From: Stropharia rugosoannulata
Taxonomy: Eukaryota > Basidiomycota > Agaricomycetes > Agaricales > Strophariaceae
Direction: 5' to 3'
Assembly: GCA_028532985.1 (NCBI GenBank)
Contig: JANCIK010000001.1
Coordinates: 3,286,001 to 3,350,000 of the forward strand
Length of the DNA stretch: 64,000 nucleotides
Part shown: positions 1 through 11,832 of the stretch, in pieces
Numbering within the stretch: position 1 is the stretch's first letter
Layout: every line of letters begins with the position of its first letter
Translations under genes and position numbers: made by a program
The notes under the pieces: model-generated
Told to the model about the DNA's origin: nothing
The model's input: the letters and a program-made list of their open reading frames with translations, nothing else
Database searches by the model: none

Positions 1-987
1 GAGAGATCTTGTCGGTCTTATTCACTGCAGCTCTCCACTGCTGTGGGAAGCGCCTCCCGAGTCGCATAGGCTTTACCTTCAAGACTTACGACGCGACATG
101 CAGGTACAAGCAACTGTTCGTAATTCATTCATTACCCAGATATGAGCATCAGTGCGGTTGATTCGGGCTACGGCATGAGATGGTTGATACCTACTAGGAC
201 TTCGGCATTACACGATGCAAGGTAGGCCGGCGGTTTAAACGCTGCACCGTTCCTATGGTAGAAGGCATAATGGAAACGTATGGCCTCGTATGGCCTTCTC
301 TATACAGTGGTAAAAGTTTGTACCGCGCGATTAATGGCTAGCGCACACTGAATGATGGTGGCATGGTGGCATTCGGTCTTGCTGGCAAACTCTATTCTAT
401 GATTCCCAGTCACAGCGAGCTTGTGAGTTTCTAAAGTGCTGAGGAACGTGTTGATAAGGCTCGATGGATACCCATGGGGGAAAGAGCTCGCACATAAGTC
501 TCTTTCAGTTTCTGTATAAAAATAAATAGAGAAAAATACAATTGCCCTATGGAATTGATATTAAGCTCCACTTCCAGGTGGACCCTGTCAAATGTATCAG
601 CAATTTAAATGGTGAAGATGAGCTTGTTTGAGAGGAAGCAAGGGTTCACATCGACAAACTATATTCACAGTAGGTTTGTGATGATTTGCACTTCTTTCAA
701 ACCGGCAATATCATAATACACTAACTTCGTACAGCGCATATATTAGGCTGTACGGCAAGCCGTCACCAGCTGTGGCAAATAACCTATGGCAGGTACCAAT
801 TTCAGTTGAATTGCAGCTCTATGTATGTAGGTTATGTACATAGTCAGTTGACACAAAGAGCTGATCCTACAATGATGAAATGACGTCTTCCAATTGTTAC
901 AAGTGAAAGAATTGTTCATATCTTCAGCCGAAGACACAGCTGTCGGTCATGACAATGAGGTTTTAGAACGACCTCCAATGGAATTCT
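1..987. other. gene-poor left edge
   Basis: No gene could be supported here. At positions 2-103 the + strand has an open frame that reads like protein (ending ...LQDLRRDMQ just before a GTACAA donor-like site), so the last exons of a gene lying mostly left of the window are possible, but I found no in-frame continuation. The rest is AT-rich with no convincing frame, and probably includes the 3' flank of the Vps3844-type gene that ends at 988. Confidence 0.3.
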
Positions 988-2142
988 CTAGTCCTTTTTC
1001 GCAGGCACGGCAGTCGCTAACAGTGTACTGGGGAGAGCTGAATCTCCAACGCTGTAGAGCAGAGATACGGAGCCGGCAAACAAGAGAATAATAGCAATGA
1101 CTGTTCCTGTAATAAGGACGAATGGGCTTCAAGTAGAGTTAGAGTAATGACCTATATCTGCCATAATGTGACACATACCCGCTGATATCTTTGCGTTCAC
1201 AGCTCTCCCCCGCCCAGTAAGTCGTCTTCACGTTGTTTCCTTCACCAGTAACCGTCGTTCCGCACGTACATACAAAGCAGGTTCGTCCAGCTTTCGTGGC
1301 CTCAGAGCACTTCCCTCTACCCGAGCAGCTCGACGTGCTGTTATTACATACGTCCAGCGACTCGAAGCACGTCGAAACACCGCTTATTGGCTGCTGCGGA
1401 TCCGGAAGAGGAAATGGCACTTGCGACTCTTGAGGGGCACTACGCTTTACCACCGTAGCTGGGAATGAGTTGCTGTATGTCAGGATGGCCAAGTTGTTTC
1501 TCCTGTCAGCAAGAACGTTTTCCAACAGATTCCGTAGTTCCTCCGTAGAGCGCATATATTGTTCACTAGATGAACCAAATTTCTTCCTGATATCTTGAAG
1601 TTTCGAAAGCTCTATCGCAGCAAATGCCGGCTGTTCTGCGCTCCTGACAAAGTCCGCAAGTGATGAAATATCGCTTAGTTCACCGAAATTGAACGAGGAG
1701 AATATGGATGAGAAACTGCTGCTTGCACGATGAAGGTATGAGGAGAGTGCTGAAGCAAGGGAGTCTATATGTGCGGAAGGTGGTGTCTCCAGTATGAATG
1801 TCGGTCGCTGTAAAGAGTGTGGTATAACGGCTAGATATTAAAGTGAGAAGCAATTCGTCTGAACCACAGAGCCATATTACCTGGAACGTCCAATTCATCC
1901 AGTGTTAGCACCAAAGAGTTCTTTGGCCCCTGACCAACGAAAGATTCCTCGCCATATGGTGGATGCTGAGCATCTCGGAATGGCTCGAACGCGTCGAGCC
2001 CTAGATGTCGTGAAAGTGCGAGTGTAGCATCCTCTGGTGACAGGCTTGACTGGAAAGATTCCGTAGCGGGAGAAAGATAGATATCGACAGCCTGCGCTAG
2101 GCTGCAACAAAGAGAAAATAGTATAAGAGGACGGGACAGCAT
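988..2142 (-). CDS. Vps3844-type ER/vacuolar membrane protein (DUF3844)
   Basis: Three exons (2142-1881, 1830-1179, 1126-988) joined by 50- and 52-nt GT-AG introns give a 350-residue protein whose length is an exact multiple of three. It starts with a signal peptide (MLSRPLILFSLCCSLAQA) and has a lumenal region with TFILETPP. Near the C-terminus is a cysteine-rich, EGF-like stretch with about eight Cys (CFESLDVCNNSTSSCSGRGKC, then CFVCTCGTT and ESCERKD). A single membrane helix (FVLITGTVIAIILLFAGSVSLL) and a short tail follow. This Cys cluster plus terminal helix is the layout of the fungal DUF3844 family, annotated as vacuolar sorting protein Vps3844. The molecular role of the family is poorly known. 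Start is the ATG at the head of the signal peptide. It is divergent from the F-box gene, with 163 nt between the two ATGs. Confidence 0.8.
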
Positions 2143-2305
2143 GATGAGTTGGAGAGGACACTCGCAGCGGCTCCGGTGCGGAATACTGCTTGTTTGGCCA
2201 TGATTGTGACTAATGTGCTGCTAGCCACTTTAATCGCAAACCCAACCTCTTGCGATTCTCACTTCCTTGCGCAAACCTCGCGCGATGCTGAGGGTGTTGG
2301 CTTTC
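2143..2305. promoter_or_regulatory. divergent intergenic region between the DUF3844 and F-box genes
   Basis: Only 163 nt separate the two start codons, which point away from each other, so both promoters must lie here or reach into the neighbouring 5' ends. No clear TATA box was seen. The assignment rests on geometry alone. Confidence 0.4.
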
Positions 2306-3787
2306 ATGAAAAATCTTACTGACCCGTATTGCTGGTGAGATTGTGCAAACCACAATTACATATATATTTACTCCCACATCAGTCCTTTCAGTGTCGAAAG
2401 TCCTGTCCATCCAATAGATAGTAAGCCACCGGCGGCTCCTCCCAATTTGCCGTTGGAACTTTGGCTGGAAATCTTCCAGTTTGCAACATACGTGCATCAA
2501 GACGTATCCATCAAGCCCCTAAACCCGTTCACCCCCAAACAAGCGACGACATACGCGTTGGGCGCGAATACACCCTCATTAACCATGCGGACAAAGCTCA
2601 CTCTTGTCGAGGTTTGTTGCGATTGGAGACGTATTGCACTACCTATTTTATATCAGCACCTCGTTATACGAAGCCCCTCTCGCGCTGGCATCATCTTACG
2701 AACTTTGCAAAGCAGTTCATCGCATAAGGCAGATGATACATCAAAGGCAGAACAATCGTTTCAGCCTGGATATGGACAACATGTCCGACATATCGAAATA
2801 TTCACTTTTACGCGCGGATCGAAGGATATCAAGTACCTACAGGAGTTATATCAGATACTACGACTTTGTCCTGGTCTAAGAATACTTAGTGGACGATGGA
2901 CTTTTCCGCTCCCCACTGAGTTCTTGGATGCCCTCTCTTTATTGTTTGGGCTGACACTCTCTGAACTATCTTGGAACGAGAGGAAGTCATATCCCAACCA
3001 GTATACCAACACAAGTCTTCAATTTTTAAACTCATTTCGGGCGTTGCGTGTTCTTGATCTACGACAGTTCATAGGAATCGAGCCGTCGTACTGGCCAAAG
3101 GCCGCAGGCAGCCTTTGCCTTCCTTTGGTCGACAGCCTGATCATTTCTTCGACTCCAACGAGTTTGGATGTTGCTACCCGATTTGACTTACCTGCGTTAC
3201 GTGATTTGACGTTGTTCACTTCAGTCCCGGAAGTCCCTTATGAATCGATAAGAAGTTTTCTGAAAGCCCACGGAAAGTCCCTTTCCATGGTAAACTTATC
3301 TAACCCATCTGTAGATCCTGAGCCAGTCCCCGATGCTGTTTATCCAAGGTCTTCTATAGCTCTCATCAATCCAGATATTTTCCTCGATGACGACGTCTGC
3401 CCGAACCTGGAGAGCATCGTGTTTTCAATTAATTCGACTGTCCCACAGTCGTGTGCGCATCGAAATCTCCGTCGCATAGGCTTACGCGGGATTTACATTG
3501 ACAATTTATATCATGACAAGTCATCGTCGGCGAAGAATCATCTGATGTCGCTGAACAGCGACAAGTACCCCAAGCTGCAAATTCTTCAGGCTGTGGGGCT
3601 TCTTGTTGAGGCGAACTTAGACTCGCTCGCCAAGGACGTGTTTATATGGTGGGTTGAGAGGTTTGAAGCGATGAATATTCTCCTGCTTGACGGAGAAAGC
3701 GTAATGTGGGCATATCATCCAGACCCCATACGACAAGATGTGGTTGGCACCCATGATATCGATGACAGTTCGCGCGTCGCCGATTAA
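2306..3787 (+). CDS. F-box protein with LRR-like repeats
   Basis: The body of the gene is one long open frame that begins with no ATG. The F-box (LPLELWLEIFQFA) sits at its very start, so an upstream exon is needed. An ATG at 2306 followed by a GTGAGA donor at 2335 and an acceptor ending at 2382 (48-nt intron) restores the frame and puts about 35 residues before the F-box. The predicted product is 477 residues. After the F-box comes VCCDWRRIALPILYQHLV, the typical agaricomycete F-box continuation, then irregular leucine-rich segments (LRVLDLRQFIG, LPALRDLTLF, LESIVFSIN) as in substrate-binding LRR regions. It is inferred to be an SCF ubiquitin-ligase substrate adaptor; the target is unknown. 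Such genes are numerous and fast-evolving in mushrooms. Confidence 0.8.
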
Positions 3788-4207
3788 ACGACAACTGTTG
3801 AGCATATGAATCCATCAGAACAACCGATACCAAATGAAGCCGAGAACTCAAAAAAGCCATTGAGTTTGTTATTTACAGGGTATTAACATCCACTTTATGT
3901 TGAGCCCTATATTGATCCTTTTTAACGATAAGCATCCCTTGCTTGTTTTCACATTACTGCTCTCCGTTTTCCACTGCTCTTTGTACGTACTTAAGTATTG
4001 CCTGGTTAGACCACTTCCTCAAAGTCCGTATGTAATTCGTAATGATATACCGAAGTTATACCCTTTGTGAGTGTAGGCATCACTATATATACTATGCAGG
4101 CTACTTTCTAAATATTTGGAGTATGTGAATGCGGGTATGTCCACTGCTGGGTGAACTGGCTCGTAAGCCAAACAATACACTTGCAGTCGGGCATATCTAC
4201 AGTCATG
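3788..4207. other. convergent 3' intergenic region
   Basis: This lies between the 3' ends of the F-box gene and the mitochondrial carrier. It is AT-rich, with no reading frame or RNA gene recognised, and presumably contains both 3' UTRs. Confidence 0.5.
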
Positions 4208-5440
4208 TTATAGCTTGTCCAAAGCCCTCATAGCCAACTCAAACCCAAGGAAAGTAGCACCATTTGCAAATGGCGACCTATCAACTCTTTATGAGAAGCT
4301 GTTATCAATTATCAGGTAAGCGTACTTGCCTAATCAAAGTAGGTCCAAGACCGCGAATAAATGCCCCGCTGCCTTCGGTTCGCCAGACGACGCGCACACA
4401 GTCCAGAGTAGACTTGTACTTCTGCCCAGTAGCAGGCGTAAACCCGTCAGTCTGCATTCGCGACTTGATCATATCAATGGGGTAGATTATAGCCCATAGC
4501 TTTACACAATTATCATCGTAAGTTATTGATTCCGCACATTAATTGGAAAACTTACCGCGTATCCTGCTGCAGCGCCATAGAGTACGGAATTTATTGGCTT
4601 GATTTGGTCTCGTCGGATCCCTTTCTTAGCCATTTCCCATTGCACGAGCTTTTCGTAGGTCAGGAAATAAATTCCATAACCGCTCGCCTCACGCAATAGA
4701 GTGACGGCCTGTCCTTTATATATACCCGCAATGCCGCGATCGCTGTATATTTTCTTAATAGCGTCCCATGGTCCAGAATACGTTGGATTGATATTCGACT
4801 GAGTCTGCAGGCCTATTTAGACTTTGAGTAATATGGATCCGGGTTACGGAATGTTGTTATTACGACTCACGGATACGGATGTGCTCGACAGGACCAGACA
4901 CGACACCGTTCGCCAGACCAGCGAATACACCAGACGTGAACAGCTGGCCTGCTGTCAGAGACTTCCCTCCTTCGCCTCCTTGCTCAGCAGCCAGATTTTG
5001 GCCAGCAAACACACGTTTGGCGTATTCCAAAGCACCAAACTGGATGGAAACACAGACACCGATTCCTAGTAGGGGCGTAAGGGTACCCTGGAAGCAATTA
5101 AATAAAACAATTGTCCATTGCGGATACATTGGAGCTAACCTTGTAGAACGCTAGGGGCCCCTCATTTTTGAGGATACCGGTCGCGCAATGAACCATTCCA
5201 TTGTATGTACCCTTTGGCGCTGTTTGCATGCGCTACGAAGAAGGTGTGACCACTCATGAACGCCTTCGCAGTACGAGAGATGTCAGCTTACCACTTTGAC
5301 AATGTCAAATGGTTGACCCACGAGAACCTATCACGACCATGTGAACATGCGTCACTCGGGCGATGCTGAATAGCATGTATACTGACCTGGCAAATTCCAC
5401 CAAAAGTACCGGCGGTTAGGTCTTTCGCTGTGTTCGACAT
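4208..5440 (-). CDS. mitochondrial carrier (SLC25), YMC1/YMC2-like
   Basis: At least five introns interrupt a carrier of about 300 residues with the three-fold SLC25 repeat. The signature P-x-[DE]-x-x-[KR] appears three times: GQPFDIVKV near the N-terminus, GPVEHIRIRLQTQ in the middle and IIYPIDMIKSRMQTDG in the third repeat. The second-repeat PVEHIRIR and the C-terminal ANGATFLGFELAMRAL resemble the yeast YMC1/YMC2 and carnitine-carrier branch. The protein is expected in the inner mitochondrial membrane exchanging an organic or amino acid; the substrate cannot be set from sequence. The start ATG at 5440 gives MSNTAKDLTAGTFGGICQ, where the first helix of the fold begins. It is divergent from the C2H2 gene (345 nt between ATGs). 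Confidence 0.85.
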
Positions 5441-5785
5441 GGTCGGCTGTGGGACGGCGTGCTGGCTGGAATGAGGATGTCCTGAGGCTCACAGCTGCTC
5501 GCAGCCCAAAAAGCTCGACCAATTGCAATGAATCCCGAAAACTGTTGACCGAAGGTACGGTCCGAGATCGCGATCTTGCCCAGAGTAGCCAAAGCGCTTC
5601 CGTGATAAGATAAGTGGGCTTTTCTGCTTTAGATGTAAATACGGACATACATGCAATGTCAGGCACATTCCTTTCAGGCAAATTCCTACAACCGTACCAC
5701 TGTCAAAATGCTCCCTGCCTCACCTGAACACTGCTCGAGGCGAGTCTGAAATTAATTTATAGCCACAAAAATTACGCATGCTCCA
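5441..5785. promoter_or_regulatory. divergent intergenic region, carrier / zinc-finger gene
   Basis: A 345-nt stretch between two outward-pointing start codons must hold both promoters. An antisense open frame across it has no domain and looks accidental. The T-rich stretch ending in AATTTATAG at about 5751-5762, roughly 25 nt before the zinc-finger ATG, might be a TATA-like element. Confidence 0.35.
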
Positions 5786-7714
5786 ATGGAGCAATCTCTG
5801 CCAGATGAACAAGACGACTGGGATGAAGACGAGGATTATGATGGTGAAGACGGCGAAGAAGAAGAGGAAGACGATGCCGATATAGATGCAGAGGCTTTGG
5901 AGATTGCTAGGCGACTCGGAGAAGAACTATGGGCAGATATAAGCAAAGTAAATGCAGAACGAAACAGCACAAACGCGACAACTGCCGGGGCACAATCAAT
6001 CCCACCTCCGGTGGATGGTCAACCTTCTGCTCCGACAGCTTCAATTGCAGCACCCCTACTTCCCCTTGCTCCCCGAAAAGAGGAGGCGGCTCTGGAAACA
6101 ATAAAGGATATATTGTCTCTTCTTGAGAGTGACCCTTTAGCAAAGTCAACTCTTGCTTCTACCGGTGTTTCCAATGGTCTTAATGCTCTTGATATACTCC
6201 AACGATGCATCTTCGAGGGCACGATAGCCAAAGGCATTGCTGGTCCCCTTAGCCAAGTTATACTTCAACTTGCGCGCTCTGAAATTCTCTTTGGAAAACT
6301 AAAGCAGTCAAACGCTTCTGCAATTCAACTCGACAGGGGAAAGCGCAAACGCGAGGAATATGACGAAGGCCAGCACTTACATATGCATCCGTTTAAGCGG
6401 CCTTATGTCCACGATGTCGATCTACATAATCAGGTCGTAGATGCTGTTCGAGTCATTGCCCATGCACTTGGAACCGCGCCTTCACAGACTCTTGACCCTG
6501 CTTTAGTATCTTCCATTCGTCTTCAACTGCATCAAGTATTTCTCTTCGCGGTGACATCTTCAGCAACTGCCGGACATAGTATGCACGCCCTCCAAGAGAT
6601 AGGTGGTCTAATTCAGGTTATTGGGGTGTTGAGTGGGATTCAGATCGGACATTCACCAGAAGGGATGGGGCAACCTTACGGCCAGCCAGTTGCTTATCCG
6701 TGGAATGGCGGACCACAACCTGCCGTATCAACAGACATCGGTACAGCAGTGTACCCATGCATGGTCGCTGGATGCCATAAAATATTCTCAAGACTCTACA
6801 GTCTACGCGCACATCAACGGAACCATTCCTCCCATAGGCCTTTCCGTTGTGGTCTTTGTCCTGCCTCATTTGCGCGCAACCACGACTTAAAGCGACATAT
6901 AAAGCTTCATGACAAAAAGGCATGGCGTTGCGAAGGATGCCAAAAAATCTTCTCTCGGCGAGACGCCATTAAACGGCACAAAAATGGGCCAAAGAACAGG
7001 GGCCCTAAAAGCGACGGATGTTTGAATGCAGATGTGATAGAGGTCCAATTAGAAGGCGCCGAAGGTGAAGACGCTTTGCGTGAGGAGAGAAGAGCCAAAT
7101 TATGGAACGGTATAGTCATCCATGAAGCGTCTGGTGCCACTTCCTCTATCATCCGGAAAGCCGTCGCCAGAGATGCAAAAACAGTTGATGAAGGCGAGAT
7201 CAACCCTGCTGTTATTGCGGGTATGCAGGCCTCTGTCATCAGCTTACATGGCCTATTCCAAGCCTTGGTCGGGAATGCTCTTGGAAACCCCATCACACAT
7301 CCTGCTGCTCCGATGGACCCCGCTGTTGGCCAGGCGACTCTGGCCAGTGTCATTGCCCGCGCTCAATCTCAGAACATGCCGTCCGTGTTTGTTCCACCCG
7401 ACTTGCAGCCCGCGGATCAGCCACTTTTAGACTCTGTTCCGCAGCATATATCTACTCCTGAAGCAGACGGACAGCCCGCACCAGCCACCGAGAGCACAGA
7501 GACCCAACCCTCACTACCTTCCCTATCTATGTATGGTTTATCCGATGAACAAACGCAACTTCTAGAAATTGCTATTGCCAATGCAGCCTCTGCTGCTCAA
7601 GCCCAGGCCGAAGCAGAAGCAGCTCTCGAAGAAGAGGAGGAGGATGACTATGACCCCGATGATAATGAATACGATGACAGTGAAATGGACCAGGATGGTG
7701 CAACAGAAGAGTAA
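5786..7714 (+). CDS. C2H2 zinc-finger transcription factor
   Basis: A single-exon gene of 642 residues. The N-terminus (to about 40) and the C-terminus (from about 605) are runs of Asp/Glu, the C-terminal one including an Ala/Glu stretch. Three zinc fingers lie at about 322-395. Finger 1 has CMVAGC then HQRNH; finger 2 has CGLC then HIKLH. Finger 3 has CEGC and RRDAIKRH but no ordinary fourth ligand: the sequence runs HKNGPKNRGPKSDGC, so a Cys may replace the final His. Basic patches (KRKREE, about 188) could be nuclear-localisation signals. It is inferred to be a nuclear DNA-binding regulator whose acidic ends may activate transcription; targets are unknown. The ATG is the first in frame after a leader with stops. 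Confidence 0.85.
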   Translation: MEQSLPDEQDDWDEDEDYDGEDGEEEEEDDADIDAEALEIARRLGEELWADISKVNAERNSTNATTAGAQSIPPPVDGQPSAPTASIAAPLLPLAPRKEEAALETIKDILSLLESDPLAKSTLASTGVSNGLNALDILQRCIFEGTIAKGIAGPLSQVILQLARSEILFGKLKQSNASAIQLDRGKRKREEYDEGQHLHMHPFKRPYVHDVDLHNQVVDAVRVIAHALGTAPSQTLDPALVSSIRLQLHQVFLFAVTSSATAGHSMHALQEIGGLIQVIGVLSGIQIGHSPEGMGQPYGQPVAYPWNGGPQPAVSTDIGTAVYPCMVAGCHKIFSRLYSLRAHQRNHSSHRPFRCGLCPASFARNHDLKRHIKLHDKKAWRCEGCQKIFSRRDAIKRHKNGPKNRGPKSDGCLNADVIEVQLEGAEGEDALREERRAKLWNGIVIHEASGATSSIIRKAVARDAKTVDEGEINPAVIAGMQASVISLHGLFQALVGNALGNPITHPAAPMDPAVGQATLASVIARAQSQNMPSVFVPPDLQPADQPLLDSVPQHISTPEADGQPAPATESTETQPSLPSLSMYGLSDEQTQLLEIAIANAASAAQAQAEAEAALEEEEEDDYDPDDNEYDDSEMDQDGATEE

Positions 7715-8006
7715 AGTCTAGATTAAAATTACACATTTGCAGGATTACAAGATACACAAAGCTGGTTCGTTCTTTCAATTTTGTTACACCTCTCCGAGCT
7801 ATATTGACGGGATAAATAATTTCGACGTCAGAAAGTTCACATCTCCATCACATCTACCGTTCACCAAGAAGTATCAACGCTGGCATACACGCTTGAAGTC
7901 GAAAGAAGCGATAATGCTTTACAACTGCGCTGCATCGTCAAGGTTAACACGAAACTCGGATATACCAGATTTTCTCACCGCACATAACGATAACCATAAA
8001 CAGCCG

Positions 8007-8216
8007 TCACATCTTCGTTTTTCGATCTGGCTTTAGAGTATATAGTGGCGTACTATATCTCATCTTCACCTGAGAGTCAAGCTTTCTCCACCTTTCTTGA
8101 CTTTCTGGTGACTCGCGATTCCACGCATCGGCAATTGCCTGCGCTGGCGATTTAGGTGTACTGGGAGGGGAATTCTGTTTCTGCATGTCGCGCGACGACG
8201 ACGAATCCGAGGTCAT
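8007..8216 (-). CDS. possible small hypothetical protein
   Basis: An ATG at 8216 opens a 69-codon frame whose first 49 residues are hydrophilic and protein-like (AIADAWNRESPESQERWRKLDSQ). A good GTGAAG donor follows immediately after LDSQ, so the tail past that point may be intron and the gene may have a further exon nearer 7.8 kb that I could not fix. No domain was recognised. It is convergent with the zinc-finger gene. Confidence is low. Confidence 0.25.
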   Translation of the reverse strand: MTSDSSSSRDMQKQNSPPSTPKSPAQAIADAWNRESPESQERWRKLDSQVKMRYSTPLYTLKPDRKTKM

Positions 8217-10131
8217 CTAGGGAAATAAAGCATAGCTTGTCAAGACGAGTTGCCACTCCCTGGATAAGATATGCGTACGACGTGGCGGCAGTTCGAGGTA
8301 CGGCTAGGATCGACGTCTGTGCATTCTTATATCAGGATCGGGCAGGGTGCGATGCCAAAATGCAAGAGCTTGTACTAAGGATTCGATACAAGGACAGTGG
8401 AAGGTTGGATAGTTCACACCGTCGAAGGACACCGACAGAACAAAGGGGAGTCTATATCAGGCAAGTTGAAAGGGTGGTACACGGTTAGTTGAAATCACGA
8501 CATGCCTTTTCCGGACAATTATACAAGTTAGACGTAGTGGACGACTAGTAGAGAGCAGCGCGACGTTTTGTGGATTCTGGGTCAGATACTATTTCCTGGC
8601 ATCTACCAAGGAACTTTATACCTCCCTGGGTGCGGAGAGAGCGGATAACACATTTTAGAACCTGAGACAGATTTGATGGCCTGACGGAAATTTGATGATT
8701 GGCCAACACACGAGTTGGCCATAGACTCGTGTTTAGCGCGAGGTGGAAGCACCTTCCATGTTGGCGTGAATTGCGGTAGTAACCGTTACATTTTCGGAAT
8801 AATTGGTGAAGATGGGGCAATTATCAATAGGCTTGGGGTAAATATTTTGGGCCCCTGCCAGGGGGGTTGACTGACTCTTGCAACTACGGCGCGTAAAATG
8901 CATGAGGTCGCTAAACTGTATACCCGTGCCCTTGCACCCAGACATCTACACCCCCATACATGCCCTAATATCCAGTCCGTTGAGGCGCCAGGAGCAAGGA
9001 GGGTGAGACGCACGTAAGCTCCGAGAGTGCGATGAAAACAAGAATGCCCATATTAGACCGGGCAGAAGAAAGAAGGGGAAAGCCGAATGTGTATGTTCGA
9101 TACCGTTCGCACAGGCGGTGCGTGGAACCTTCGGAGCTGTGAGCATCTGCTTCCCGTAAGCTGGCGGAGGAGAATTTATGACCCCGACTCGATTAGTTAC
9201 ATTGACCAGCCCACATACATAATTAAATCGAAGGACCCTGTCCGTATTGATTACTACATAGGCGCGTATTTTAAGGGGCCCACAACTGTTCTAGGTGAAT
9301 GCCTAAAGGGTTTTACCAGTGGAGATCTAAGTACCTATCTGTTTCCGACTCGGGTTACAGAGTGTTGAACTGAGATATAACATATGTGTTTCCAACATGT
9401 TACACCGTCACTACACGTCATTCGGCAGTATGTCTATCTCTCAGATCCTAGGGGCTATGCAAACACGGGACGGGTCAAATCCGTGGCTGAAGAGGTAAAG
9501 AGAGCAGCCTTAATAACAATGCTGTCCAGTACACTGCCATACTAAAGATCAAGAATTTAATGCGCTAGAAACAAGCTCAGAAGCTCCGGCGGCGGCATCC
9601 AGTATGTCGCTTAGACAGTCTGCCAATAATCAAAATGCCATTCCTATAAGGTGGTGTTAGACCATGCCTTAAGCCCGACAAGTCATACACCGAAAGAGCT
9701 CTTCCAAATGATGGAGGGCTACTTGTTAACTACTTGTTGGCACAGGAAGCAGAGGCGCCCATAAAACAAATGATCTTGGTTAGTCTTTATCCAGAAAGGG
9801 TAATTGTTGACGGCGCTTGAAACCTGGCAGGCCAGGTGGTAAGTACCGTGACATTTATGAAATACCGAGAAAAGTATTTTGGGTGCAAAGCATCACTTAT
9901 GGGAGAAAACGAGGAGACATGAGGCCCACGAGGCAAACACGCTCCGCCTAAATATATTTATTCAAAAAATGCGGAGAGTACACTCGAGTACGCTTAGCGA
10001 CGGGCGCATACCGCGCCTCAAAATGTCATGGAACTTGATGTTCATTTGACATTGTCGAAAGCGCTAATTTCACCTATAAGGTCGTGCTGGCGGTATTTAG
10101 CGGTCCACCTTTGATAGGTTTGGGCTCACAG
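8217..10131. other. 1.9-kb gene-poor stretch
   Basis: Several open frames of 60-110 codons exist (for example + 9087-9368 and - 8545-8820), but none has a recognisable domain, coding-like composition or intron chain. No terminal repeats or transposon motifs were seen. It could hold a non-coding transcript or the upstream control region of something unrecognised. Confidence 0.4.
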
Positions 10132-11832
10132 TTACAGCCATTGGCTCAAAAAAGCCACGGAGAGCAGAATGTACCTCATGGCCCGGCTAAGTTGGATGCC
10201 TGAGGATGCTGCAGCAACATGCGAAGGGCCTGCAGAGGATTGAGTTGCGGAATTTGTAGTCGGTCCGCCGTTCTGGGTTGCGTTCACTAGAAACGTCAAA
10301 AATACAACAAAAATAAGTGATTGAAGAGGAATGGAGAAGAGCTAAAACGAGCTACGAACGTATGGCGTCGAGCAAAGTGTCGTTAAAATCACCTCCTGCT
10401 TCCCACATAGCAAAGCCCCTCAGGCCTGCTGATACGATAAATCCGCCTTTGATAGCAAACGATGCGGCGTTGTCGTAGGAAACATACACTCCTGTTGTGT
10501 CGTTATAAAGGAATGGCTGTGATTTCTTTAAGTTCCCGTAACAAGATTAAAGTGATGAATCACTCACTGTTTGACTGCAATCACTGAAGAAGGATTGAAC
10601 GCCCTTAACGGCAGATCCATCGGGGTTAATAAACCCTTCGTCCATTAAACCCCAGTAACTGAATGTGCCCCCAGGACCCTCCATCACACCGCAGACATCC
10701 ACGCCCCCGTCGCCATCCCACTTGTCTCCAGGGCGTTCAAGACTCGTGTTATACGGTGGGTATGGGCCGATGGTGTAATTTTGACGCGCATCCGGTGGAA
10801 GTACGAACGAGTGACCGTAAGCAGGGACACCCAGTACGATTTTGCTTGCCGGCATACCCGCAGCAGTCCATGCATCCACCGCAGACGCTGCAGATCCGAA
10901 ACGCGCCCCAGCAGGCGCACAGGAATCGTTCAACGGAGAACTTGAACCTGCCCCGACAGTTGGACTTGACATGACGTCATAATTCATGATACTTATGTAG
11001 TCCAGCACTTCACTGAAGGCGGATATGTTGGACGACGGTGCACCTGTCGTGTCTACCCATGGTGTATCGAGTGTCGCGGCTGAGAGGACGAGTGACTTCC
11101 CGACAGTAGAATTTCGAAGCTCTTGAAGAAACGCAAGGAAGTTGTTGGTATCATTAGGATCAAATTCGTTGCAACCAATTCCGCGGTTCCCTGGAAACTC
11201 CCAACTTCGGGGTTGATGTTCATTACGTTGCGCATGTCGCAGTAAGAGAGCACGTACTCAAAGTCGATGCCGTCAAGGTCGAATTTTTGAGCAAGGCTTG
11301 TGACTGTCTTCACGAAGGAGGTCCTATTTGCAGCGTTATTTACATGTGGCGAGAACCAACGGGAACCAGTCCATCCTCCAATGGAAAGAGCGGCCTTCAC
11401 ACCCTATGAAACGCACCAACAGAGGCTTGAGCTCTTTTGACGGATGAATAGTGTCGGCAGCATGCTTACATTCTGGTGAGCTGCTGAAACAAACTGTGGT
11501 ATCAATTGCAGGTCCGAAGAGTCCAGTGACAACGTGGTAACGTCTGGAGTGGTCAGCCTGCATGCAGCAAAAAGTTCGTCAAGGTTCTGTCATAAGAGCA
11601 GGTTGGGGTAGACCTACGCGAAGGCATAAGCTAGATGAGTGTACTTTGACCAACTGACTTGGCTTAGTGGAAAATCTGTTGCATGCCAGCCTGTATACCA
11701 GGCTGCAGAGATTGTGGTATTGCTTCGAGTAATAGCTTCTTGAGGACGGCGGTCTTCAAGGGGTGGGTGCTCAAGAGCGAAGGCAGTGTTCACCAAAAAA
11801 GGCAAACTGAAGAAGAATCTGAGGGTTAACAT
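10132..11832 (-). CDS. GH18 chitinase, secreted and probably GPI-anchored
   Basis: A multi-exon gene of about 480 residues. The N-terminus is a signal peptide (MLTLRFFFSLPFLVNTAFA), followed by AAWYTGWHATDFPLSQVSW and THLAYAFA, the first strands of a GH18 barrel. KAALSIGGWTGSRWFS is the usual second-strand motif. The catalytic motif appears only after splicing: an exon ending in DGIDF and an intron starting GTACGT rejoin to read DGIDFDWEFPGN, so the DxxDxDxE signature with the acid/base Glu is intact. IMNYDVM and GVPAYGHSF follow. The tail is Ser/Thr/Gln-rich and ends in a hydrophobic segment (YILLSVAFLSQWL) directly before the stop, as in GPI-attachment signals. The likely role is remodelling of cell-wall chitin; an exogenous role cannot be excluded. 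Confidence 0.9.

Noticed and set aside
9087..9368. 93-codon + frame
   Set aside because: ATG present, but no domain, no introns and no flanking signals; could be chance in a 1.9-kb stretch.
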